Assembly: GCA_947630885.1 (NCBI GenBank)
Contig: CANRJI010000043.1
Span: forward strand, 1-8,331
Direction: 5' to 3'
Length of the DNA stretch: 8,331 nucleotides
DNA from: an uncultured Bacilli bacterium
Lineage (GTDB): Bacteria > Bacillota_I > Bacilli_A > RF39 > UBA660
Of this stretch, positions 1 through 4,925 are shown in pieces. A model generated the notes under the pieces. The model was not told the origin of the DNA. It saw only the letters and a list, made by a program, of their open reading frames with translations, and made no database searches. Position 1 is the first letter of the stretch, and each line of letters opens with the position of its first letter. Position numbers and translations under genes: made by a program.

Positions 1-38
1 TTTCTATCTTCATAAGATAGATGACAATAATTTGTCAT
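1..38 (-). CDS. IS30-family transposase, N-terminal fragment (runs off window)
   Basis: On the minus strand an ATG at 38-36 follows an AGGAGG ribosome binding site (complement of 49-54) with a 10-nt gap. It opens a frame reading MTNYCHLSYEDR up to the window edge. The pattern aromatic-x-HL(T/S)xE(E/D)R is the characteristic start of IS30-family transposases, just before their helix-turn-helix DNA-binding region, so I infer the 5' end of such a gene. Only 12 codons are visible: neither the DDE catalytic domain nor intactness can be judged. It could instead be another helix-turn-helix protein with a similar start. It is divergent from the lipoprotein gene at 228. Confidence 0.55.
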   Translation of the reverse strand, partial: MTNYCHLSYEDR

Positions 39-83
39 AGTATTTATACCTCCTTTATATGACAAATAAATTGCTCAGGAGAT

Positions 84-89
84 ATTATA
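84..89 (-). promoter_or_regulatory. Candidate -10 box for the minus-strand transposase gene
   Basis: The minus strand reads TATAAT here, a perfect sigma-A -10 box, about 30 bp upstream of the AGGAGG of the transposase fragment. No good -35 box lies at 16-18 bp spacing; TTGTGC (complement of 109-114) is the nearest partial match at 19 bp. In such AT-rich DNA this is only a candidate. Confidence 0.3.
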
Positions 90-107
90 CATGATTACAA
101 AACTTAC

Positions 108-124
108 TGCACAACAATTGTGCA
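108..124. repeat. Short perfect inverted repeat, possibly within the IS end
   Basis: TGCACAA (108-114), a 3-nt loop, then TTGTGCA (118-124) make a perfect 7-bp hairpin. It is followed by an A/T tract and ATTACAAAA at 138-146, which also occurs at 94-102. It lies upstream of the transposase fragment, where the IS end is expected, so it could belong to the terminal repeat region of the element. The other end is outside the window, so the boundary cannot be fixed; my guess is 120-150. Confidence 0.35.
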
Positions 125-199
125 CTTCTTTTTTTAAATTACAAAATATTTTTTTTCGTTTCATATTTATATAAAATAATAGATTTTTTCTTTCAAATT

Positions 200-208
200 T
201 GTTAAAAT
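200..208 (+). promoter_or_regulatory. Candidate extended -10 promoter of the lipoprotein gene
   Basis: TGTTAAAAT fits an extended -10 (TGnTAnnnT), 19 bp before the ATG at 228. No convincing -35 is present, which extended -10 promoters tolerate. Transcription would begin near 214-216, almost on the AGGAGA ribosome binding site (217-222), giving a very short leader. An alternative is TATAAA at 170-175. Confidence 0.35.
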
Positions 209-227
209 ATTCTTGTAGGAGAAAAGT

Positions 228-920
228 ATGAAAAAAATAACAAACTTAGTAGTCATAACTTTAATTTTAATGATAGGCTTGACGGGATGTCATAAAGTAA
301 CTGATGGTGAAAGATTTAAAGAAGAGTATGAGTCTCTAAACAATGTTGAATTTACTGAAGGAGAGACCTATAATACCATCAATATAAATGCGAACAATAT
401 TATAAAATATGCATCAATTGATGAAGTGATTAATATTATTGAAAATGAAACTGGTGTCATATATCTAGGTTCACCTGAAAATCTTATCTGTCGAAATATT
501 GTTCCGGCTCTTCTTGAGGCATCTGATTCAACGCCTATTGAAGAAATATATTATCTAAATATTGATAAAGAAAAAGAAATATTATCTTTAGATGAAAATA
601 ATAATGTTGTTGTCGAGCAAAAAGCAAGTTCGTCTTATAGTAAATTATTAAATCTTCTTAACGAAGCTTCCGATGATTATATTTTAGAAGATCATCTTGG
701 CAATCAAATCAATACAAACAAGAAGACAATATCTTTACCACTTGTCTTGTTCATCAAAGATGGAAAAATTATTGACTATCATAAAGGTACAGTACCATCA
801 CAAGAAGATTTAGAAAGACCACTTACCGAGAATGAAAATAACGAATTAATAAATATTTATAAAGAAAAAATAACTAAAGTAAAAATAAATTCTTGTAGTA
901 CGAATGAAGAGAGGTGTTAA
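228..920 (+). CDS. Thioredoxin-fold lipoprotein with degenerate CxxC
   Basis: A 230-residue secreted lipoprotein. It has a basic start (MKK), a hydrophobic stretch to about residue 18 and the lipobox LTGC with Cys21 as the lipidated cysteine, so it should be anchored on the outer face of the membrane. The body looks like a thioredoxin-fold domain: a strand VIYLGSPE followed by the active-site helix (residues 77-98), then a SLPLVLFIKDGKI segment (169-181) that matches the cis-Pro strand and following hairpin of thioredoxins. At the active site the usual CxxC is replaced by N85-L-I-C88, so only the second cysteine survives. Two more cysteines sit at 223 and 230 at the very C-terminus. Disulfide exchange is therefore doubtful; a structural, redox-sensing or partner-dependent role is possible. 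AGGAGA at 217-222 supports this start. The next gene begins 2 nt after its stop, so the two are probably co-transcribed. Confidence 0.8.
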   Translation: MKKITNLVVITLILMIGLTGCHKVTDGERFKEEYESLNNVEFTEGETYNTININANNIIKYASIDEVINIIENETGVIYLGSPENLICRNIVPALLEASDSTPIEEIYYLNIDKEKEILSLDENNNVVVEQKASSSYSKLLNLLNEASDDYILEDHLGNQINTNKKTISLPLVLFIKDGKIIDYHKGTVPSQEDLERPLTENENNELINIYKEKITKVKINSCSTNEERC

Positions 921-922
921 AA

Positions 923-1486
923 ATGGCAAGAAAGAAAAAAGAAAAAGTTGAAGGAGAGATCGTTAAATTAGAAAAAGTTGAAAAGAAGAAAAAAAGTAAT
1001 TTTTCGGCAGGATTTTATTATTTGCTTGGAATTGCTATATCAGTTATTCTCGTCTTTGCAACTCAAAAGTTTTTAAGTACAATAAATTATCTATTTGTTA
1101 TTATTTTTGCAATCATCGCTGTAATTAAAATAATTAGTTTCATTATGGATAGAGATTATGAAATAAAAGATTATTCCGATATGATTATGGCAATCATATC
1201 AGCATGGATTGCTATGTTTGTCTTTAAGTATGGTCAGTTTCTTTTCTTAGAAATTCTTCCTATCTTAGTATCACTATTATTATTTGCTATGGCAACGAGT
1301 AGTTTAACCAAGTATTTTGATTATCACCGCATAGCTAATTTAGTATTATCAATATCATCACTTATTCTCGGTATACTTCTCATCTTTGTTCCAGCGAGCA
1401 TTGTCTATATCGTCTTTAAAATAACTGGTGTTTATCTTTTTGTCACCATTATTTTAGATTTTATCGATTATCGTCATCATAAATAA
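923..1486 (+). CDS. Six-helix membrane protein, DUF308/HdeD-like
   Basis: A 187-residue integral membrane protein. Residues 1-25 are a strongly basic, lysine-rich cytoplasmic tail. Six hydrophobic segments follow at roughly 29-47, 54-75, 85-103, 107-127, 136-155 and 159-181, ending in a short polar tail (DYRHHK). The paired-helix layout and the last segment (LGILLIFVPASIVYIVFKI) resemble the DUF308/HdeD family; this is by feel, not alignment, and the family has no settled biochemical role in Bacillota. The ATG at 923 is preferred over an in-frame GTG at 914 because GAGGTG (911-916) then lies 6 nt upstream as the ribosome binding site. That site is inside the end of the lipoprotein gene, which suggests coupled translation. 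A terminator follows 10 bp after the stop. Confidence 0.75.
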   Translation: MARKKKEKVEGEIVKLEKVEKKKKSNFSAGFYYLLGIAISVILVFATQKFLSTINYLFVIIFAIIAVIKIISFIMDRDYEIKDYSDMIMAIISAWIAMFVFKYGQFLFLEILPILVSLLLFAMATSSLTKYFDYHRIANLVLSISSLILGILLIFVPASIVYIVFKITGVYLFVTIILDFIDYRHHK

Positions 1487-1496
1487 TAAGAAATAT

Positions 1497-1535
1497 AAAA
1501 GCCAAGCTTATAACTATAAAAAGTATAGGCTTTTT
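1497..1535 (+). terminator. Rho-independent terminator after the membrane-protein gene
   Basis: AAAAGCC (1497-1503) pairs with GGCTTTT (1528-1534). An inner TATA-CT/AG-TATA helix stacks on it, with a 5-nt bulge at 1504-1508, and a run of five T ends at 1535. It closes the lipoprotein/DUF308 unit before the typA promoter. Confidence 0.75.
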
Positions 1536-1555
1536 AAATGCCTTCAAAAAAATAC

Positions 1556-1584
1556 TTCTCAAAATAAATATTTTGTGGTATACT
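1556..1584 (+). promoter_or_regulatory. Sigma-A promoter of typA, extended -10
   Basis: The -35 TTCTCA (1556-1561, 4 of 6 to TTGACA) is followed by a 17-bp spacer and the -10 TATACT (1579-1584), preceded by TG at 1576-1577, which gives an extended -10 TGGTATACT. The distance to the ATG at 1615 suits a short leader carrying GAGGTG at 1603-1608. Confidence 0.65.
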
Positions 1585-1614
1585 TATGACTTGTGGAAAA
1601 AAGAGGTGTACCTT

Positions 1615-3423
1615 ATGAAAATAAAAAATATTGCTATTATTGCCCACGTCGATCATGGAAAAACAACCTTAGTTGACCAGTTACTTAAAAAATCTGGTAC
1701 TTTTAGAGAAAATGAACAAGTCGCGGTTAGAGCAATGGATTCTAATGATATCGAAAGAGAAAGAGGCATAACTATTTTAGCTAAAACGACATCGATTAAT
1801 TATAACGATTATAAAATAAATATTCTTGACACCCCTGGTCATGCAGATTTTGGTGGCGAAGTAGAAAGAATAATGAATATGGTAGATGGTGTTTTACTTC
1901 TTGTCGATGCTTATGAAGGAACGATGCCTCAAACACGTTTCGTTCTAAAGAAAGCTCTTGAAGCCGGTGTTAAACCAATTGTTATCATTAACAAGGTTGA
2001 TAAACCAACAGCCCGTGTTGATAAAGTATTAGATGAAGTAATTGACTTGTTTATCGAACTTGGAGCAAGTGAAGAACAGTTAGATTTTAAAGTTGCCTAT
2101 GTTTCCGCTTTAAATGGAACTGCTAGTCTAGATCCCGACATAAATACCCAAAAAGAAAGTTACGATGATATTTTCAATTTAATTATTGATGAAATACCAG
2201 ATCCAGATGCTGATGAAAATGGTTCTCTTCAGTTTCAACCAGCCTTATTAGATTATAATGAATATGTTGGACGTATCGGAATCGGTAAAGTTCAAAGGGG
2301 ACATATTCGCGTTAATGAAATGGTATCTTGTGTTCGTTTAGATGGTTCTATTAAGCAATTTCGTATTCAAAAATTATTTGGTTTTGAAGGCTTAAAGAGA
2401 ATTGAAATCGAAGAAGCCCATGCTGGCGATATTGTTGCAGTCGCAGGTTTGCTTGATATCTCTGTTGGCGAAACTGTCTGTGATGTTGGAAAAGAAGAAG
2501 CTCTTCCTATTTTACGTATCGATGAGCCAACTCTAAAAATGACCTTTATGACTAACAATAGTCCTTTTGTTGGAAGGGAAGGAACACTTGTCAGTGCTCG
2601 AAAATTAGGTGAAAGATTATATAAAGAGACACAGCGAGATGTCAGTTTAAAAGTAGAAGAAGCAAGTAATGAATCATGGATTGTTTCTGGTCGTGGAGAA
2701 TTACATTTATCTATTTTAATTGAAAATTTACGAAGAGAAGGCTTTGAACTTCAAGTATCAAAACCAGAAGTAATTATCAAAGAAATTGATGGTGTTAAAT
2801 GTGAACCTTACGAAGATGTTCAAATCGAAGTGAGCGATGACTGTGTTGGTAGTGTTATTGAAGCACTAGGACTTCGTGGTGGTAAAATGGATAATATGTC
2901 CAATGTCAACGATTTAATTAGATTAAATTATACCATTCCATCTCGTGGCTTAATCGGCTTTAATACCAATTTCATGACATTAACCAAAGGCTATGGTATT
3001 CTTAATCATAGTTTCAAAGAATATATGCCAGTTGAAGATATATCTTCGACTGAAAGAAAACTTGGCGTATTAATTGCTACAGAAGCAGGAAAAGCGACCG
3101 CTTATGCTTTAGGACAATTAGAAGATCGTGGCGTCATGTTTATCGAGCCGGGAACTGAAGTTTATGAAGGAATGATTGTTGGAGAGTGTAATCGTGATAA
3201 CGATTTAGCTATCAATGTTGTCAAAGGAAAGCAATTAACTAATACTAGAGCGGCAGGTTCTGACCATACTGTTGTCCTTAAAAGACCTAGACCTCTTACT
3301 TTAGAGTACTGTCTCGATTATATCAATACCGATGAATTAGTTGAAATAACTCCAGAAAATATTAGATTAAGAAAATTTATCTTAAATACTGAACAGCGAA
3401 AGAAGTTTGATGCTAAAAAATAA
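1615..3423 (+). CDS. typA: Translational GTPase TypA/BipA
   Basis: A 602-residue ribosome-binding GTPase of the EF-G/LepA superfamily, close to the usual 605-615. BipA/TypA is known to help 50S assembly and growth under cold or stress. Visible GTPase motifs are G1 AHVDHGKTT (10-18), the switch I segment RERGITI (48-54), G3 DTPGHADFGGEVER (72-85), G4 NKVDKP (126-131) and G5 SAL (164-166). An OB/beta-barrel domain 2 follows (about 205-300), then the EF-G-like domain containing SGRGELHLSILIENLRREG (358-376) and the second one with SRGLIGFNT (443-451). The TypA-specific C-terminal domain carries GKQLTNTRAAGSD (538-550) and TPENIRLRK (579-587). The ATG at 1615 is chosen because GAGGTG ends 6 nt upstream and it gives the canonical N-terminus; an in-frame extension to 1573 would overlap the promoter. 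It is a single-gene unit with its own promoter and terminator. Confidence 0.97.
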   Translation: MKIKNIAIIAHVDHGKTTLVDQLLKKSGTFRENEQVAVRAMDSNDIERERGITILAKTTSINYNDYKINILDTPGHADFGGEVERIMNMVDGVLLLVDAYEGTMPQTRFVLKKALEAGVKPIVIINKVDKPTARVDKVLDEVIDLFIELGASEEQLDFKVAYVSALNGTASLDPDINTQKESYDDIFNLIIDEIPDPDADENGSLQFQPALLDYNEYVGRIGIGKVQRGHIRVNEMVSCVRLDGSIKQFRIQKLFGFEGLKRIEIEEAHAGDIVAVAGLLDISVGETVCDVGKEEALPILRIDEPTLKMTFMTNNSPFVGREGTLVSARKLGERLYKETQRDVSLKVEEASNESWIVSGRGELHLSILIENLRREGFELQVSKPEVIIKEIDGVKCEPYEDVQIEVSDDCVGSVIEALGLRGGKMDNMSNVNDLIRLNYTIPSRGLIGFNTNFMTLTKGYGILNHSFKEYMPVEDISSTERKLGVLIATEAGKATAYALGQLEDRGVMFIEPGTEVYEGMIVGECNRDNDLAINVVKGKQLTNTRAAGSDHTVVLKRPRPLTLEYCLDYINTDELVEITPENIRLRKFILNTEQRKKFDAKK

Positions 3424-3434
3424 CTTCTTTTTTT
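3399..3434 (+). terminator. typA terminator overlapping its stop codon
   Basis: AAAGAAGTT (3399-3407) pairs perfectly with AACTTCTTT (3422-3430) over a 14-nt loop, within a T run at 3428-3434. The left arm encodes part of the last residues of TypA and the right arm includes two bases of the TAA stop. The stem is AT-rich and the loop large, so efficiency may be moderate. Confidence 0.65.
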
Positions 3435-3479
3435 ATTTGCCTAAAATATCAAAAATTACTTCGATGACAAACATAAAAT

Positions 3480-3509
3480 TTATTTTGATTAGGTATTTCC
3501 CCATACACT
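3480..3509 (+). promoter_or_regulatory. Sigma-E-type sporulation promoter of the cotJ operon
   Basis: CATACACT (3502-3509) matches the sigma-E -10 consensus CATACAnT exactly. TTATTTT (3480-3486) is a 5-of-7 match to the -35 consensus (K-M-ATATT) at 15 bp spacing, within the sigma-E range. Transcription would start near 3516, about 20 nt before AGGAGG (3536-3541). The cotJ operon of Bacillus subtilis is known to be sigma-E controlled in the mother cell, which agrees. No sigma-A promoter stands out here. Confidence 0.7.
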
Positions 3510-3547
3510 CTTTTCCTATTTACATAACCTATTTTAGGAGGAAAAAA

Positions 3548-4042
3548 ATGAATAATTATAACGATTACTACAATTATTTAAACGGATATAGTGATATGAA
3601 TTATATGACTAATCCCAATAACATGATCGGGGATTTAAATTATCAAAGTTTAATGCCCCAACCGGTGCCATCACAAGTAACATCTCAGTCAAATTCCCTT
3701 TTAGATTCCTATGAAGGCTTTAAAAGAGGAAATATGTTTGGAGACTTGTATGACCAATACAAAAATTATCAACCCGCTGAATTAAAAGCTTCAACGGAAA
3801 GAGAAGATATGCTTATGCAGCTTCAAGAACTCAAATTTGCCATGATTGATTTAGACCTATATCTTGATACGCATCCTACTGATACCAAAGCCATAAATGA
3901 CTTTGATAAATATGCTAAGCAAGAAAAAGAACTATGTAAAATGTTTGAAAGTAAATATGGACCACTTACTATTGATGGCGAACTTATGACAAAAGGTTGG
4001 ACTTGGATTAACGACCCTTGGCCTTGGGAGGGACAAAAATAA
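3548..4042 (+). CDS. Spore coat protein, CotJA-like/CotJB fusion
   Basis: A 164-residue coat component joining two partners that are separate genes in Bacillus. Residues 1-50 are low-complexity and rich in Asn and Tyr, as in many coat proteins. Residues 54-77 (YEGFKRGNMFGDLYDQYKNY and following) resemble the CotJA core, in which a short helix and RGTLxxxLYxxY precede the C-terminus. Residues 84-164 are a full CotJB: REDMLMQLQELKFAMIDLDL, YLDTHPTD (105-112), KYGPLT (136-141) and the Trp-rich end WTWINDPWPWEG. The protein should be made in the mother cell and assembled with CotJC into the inner coat. The ATG at 3548 has a perfect AGGAGG 6 nt upstream; the longer in-frame start at 3407 would run through the promoter and the typA terminator. 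Its TAA shares one base with the cotJC ATG, so translation is coupled. The CotJB assignment is firm; the CotJA part rests on a short motif. Confidence 0.87.
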   Translation: MNNYNDYYNYLNGYSDMNYMTNPNNMIGDLNYQSLMPQPVPSQVTSQSNSLLDSYEGFKRGNMFGDLYDQYKNYQPAELKASTEREDMLMQLQELKFAMIDLDLYLDTHPTDTKAINDFDKYAKQEKELCKMFESKYGPLTIDGELMTKGWTWINDPWPWEGQK

Positions 4043-4602
4043 TGTGGAAATATGTAAAAACACTGGAATATCCAGTTAATATCAAAAAGAAAGATTTAAA
4101 ATTAGCTAAATATATGCTTTCCCAATATGGTGGAGCCAATAGTGAACTAGCGGCAGCCCTTCGTTATTTAAATCAAAGATATACTATGCCTGATGACAAA
4201 GGAAAAGCTTTGCTTACCGATATTGGTACTGAAGAACTAGCTCACGTTGAAATAATTTCGAGCATTCTCTATCAGCTTATGAAAGATGCTACAGTCGAAG
4301 AAATAAAAGCTGCCGGACTTGCGGGTCATTATGCTGAACATGGTAAAGACATCTATCCAACTGATCCTAACGGGACACCATTTACCGTATCATACTTTTC
4401 TTCAGTTGGAGACCCAGTCGCTAATTTATCCGAAGACATGGCCGCTGAAGAAAAGGCAAGGGCAGTCTACGAAAACCTAATAAACTTAACTGATGATCCT
4501 GACGTTTTAGGTCCATTACTTTTCTTACGCCAAAGAGAAATCGTTCACTTCACCAGATTTAAAGAATTGTATGATGAATACAAGAAAAAAGGATACAAAT
4601 AA
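4042..4602 (+). CDS. cotJC: Spore coat protein CotJC, manganese-catalase family
   Basis: A 186-residue four-helix-bundle protein with a ferritin-like dimanganese fold, close to the 189 residues of Bacillus CotJC. It starts MWKYVKTLEYPV and carries SQYGGANSELAAALRYLNQR (27-46), LLTDIGTEELAHVE (57-70), AAEEKARAVYENL (134-146) and FLRQREIVHFTRF (161-173), all strongly CotJC-like. The ligands expected from Mn-catalases are present: Glu35, Glu65, His68, Glu136 or Glu137, and His169, so a dimetal site could form. The protein would sit in the spore coat and may detoxify peroxide; its activity in spores is not settled. GGAGG (4027-4031) precedes the ATG, which overlaps the upstream stop by one base (TAATG). 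The terminator hairpin begins inside its last codons. Confidence 0.95.
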   Translation: MWKYVKTLEYPVNIKKKDLKLAKYMLSQYGGANSELAAALRYLNQRYTMPDDKGKALLTDIGTEELAHVEIISSILYQLMKDATVEEIKAAGLAGHYAEHGKDIYPTDPNGTPFTVSYFSSVGDPVANLSEDMAAEEKARAVYENLINLTDDPDVLGPLLFLRQREIVHFTRFKELYDEYKKKGYK

Positions 4603-4611
4603 TCCTTTTTT
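4585..4611 (+). terminator. cotJC terminator hairpin, first copy of a 27-bp direct repeat
   Basis: AAAAAAGGAT (4585-4594), a 7-nt loop and ATCCTTTTTT (4602-4611) form a perfect 10-bp stem that includes the last codons and the stop of cotJC. The identical 27 bp recur at 4803-4829. The two copies flank the MITE-like element exactly, so they look like a long target-site duplication. Here the T run ends at six T and is followed at once by the element end CAGACTG. Confidence 0.85.
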
Positions 4612-4626
4612 CAGACTGTTGACAAA
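4612..4626 (+). repeat. Left terminal inverted repeat of the MITE-like element
   Basis: CAGACTGTTGACAAA, abutting the first terminator copy. It pairs with the right end at 4788-4802 with two mismatches (positions 4 and 6). Confidence 0.75.
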
Positions 4627-4688
4627 CTACATTTTTAGTAAAAACCAAAATTTGAAAATTCTAAAAGTGGAAGAGAAAGTTAAAAATT

Positions 4689-4730
4689 GAGTGTTATTTG
4701 ATATTAAAAATTCAAATTCACTCTTTTTTT
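4689..4730 (+). terminator. Terminator-like hairpin inside the MITE-like element
   Basis: GAGTG (4689-4693) and ATTTGA (4696-4701) pair with TCAAAT (4712-4717) and CACTC (4719-4723) across a small internal loop (TT against T), followed by seven T (4724-4730). It reads as an intrinsic terminator on the plus strand. It may be the old terminator of the transposase gene of the parent element. Confidence 0.6.
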
Positions 4731-4755
4731 AGTACTAAAGTGGGAGATTAAAAAA

Positions 4756-4799
4756 GCCGATTGACAAAGCCGGTTTGAAAAACCGACTTTGTCAACGGC
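4756..4799. repeat. Strong subterminal hairpin at the right end of the element
   Basis: The arm 4756-4776 pairs with 4780-4799 over a GAA loop. Nearly 20 pairs form, with one bulged A (4760) and one C-A mismatch (4770 against 4786). The arms carry TTGACAAA and its complement, so the terminal repeat motif occurs three times in the element: 4619-4626, 4761-4768 and, inverted, 4788-4795. Confidence 0.8.
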
Positions 4800-4802
4800 C
4801 TG
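4788..4802 (-). repeat. Right terminal inverted repeat of the MITE-like element
   Basis: On the minus strand it reads CAGGCCGTTGACAAA, matching the left end at 13 of 15 positions. It directly abuts the second terminator copy at 4803. The same bases are also the right arm of the subterminal hairpin. Confidence 0.75.
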
Positions 4803-4830
4803 AAAAAAGGATACAAATAATCCTTTTTTT
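4803..4830 (+). terminator. Second copy of the cotJC terminator (direct repeat)
   Basis: Identical over 27 bp to 4585-4611, including the coding remnant of the cotJC end (GGA TAC AAA TAA), now without a gene in front. It has a 10-bp stem and a 7-T run to 4830. It still should terminate read-through towards the M16 genes, so cotJ is now followed by two or three terminators in series. Confidence 0.85.
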
Positions 4831-4875
4831 ATTTTCATAGAGATGTATATTAAACATTTCGTCTAAAACGAATAA

Positions 4876-4904
4876 TTGACAAATATTTAAGATTTAAATA
4901 TAAT
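4876..4904 (+). promoter_or_regulatory. Consensus sigma-A promoter of the M16 peptidase pair
   Basis: TTGACA (4876-4881), a 17-bp spacer and TATAAT (4899-4904) form a perfect vegetative promoter. Transcription would start near 4911, just before AAGGAG (4914-4919). It is independent of the cotJ operon and suggests vegetative expression of the two downstream genes. Confidence 0.88.
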
Positions 4905-4925
4905 ACATAGCAGAAGGAGTATGTA

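Larger units (their letters stand above)
4612..4802. mobile_element. 191-bp MITE-like element with terminal inverted repeats
   Basis: The left end CAGACTGTTGACAAA (4612-4626) and the right end (4788-4802, CAGGCCGTTGACAAA on the other strand) are inverted repeats matching at 13 of 15 positions. Immediately outside both ends lies the same 27-bp sequence, the cotJC terminator. Terminal inverted repeats, small size, no transposase and flanking direct repeats define a MITE-like or internally deleted element that needs an enzyme supplied elsewhere. Inside are a terminator-like hairpin with T tract (4689-4730) and a strong subterminal hairpin (4756-4799). The frame at 4659-4688 reads VKN-stop after a short lysine/glutamate-rich run, which might be a transposase tail remnant, but this is speculative. 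The GTTGACAAA ends remind me of IS1182-group elements; that family link is inference from memory. Confidence 0.75.

Noticed and set aside
1573..1614. N-terminal extension of TypA
   Set aside because: It starts within the promoter region, and the family N-terminus begins at MKIKNIAIIAHVDHGKT.
2367..2558. Minus-strand open frame of 63 codons inside typA
   Set aside because: It is fully antisense to a conserved GTPase, has no ribosome binding site of note and shows no recognisable domain.
3407..3547. N-terminal extension of the CotJA/CotJB gene
   Set aside because: It would cross the typA terminator and the sigma-E-like promoter; the ATG at 3548 has a perfect AGGAGG at the right distance.
4612..4802. 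CRISPR array or small regulatory RNA gene
   Set aside because: There are no regularly spaced direct repeats, and terminal inverted repeats plus flanking duplications explain the segment better. No promoter was found at its left side.
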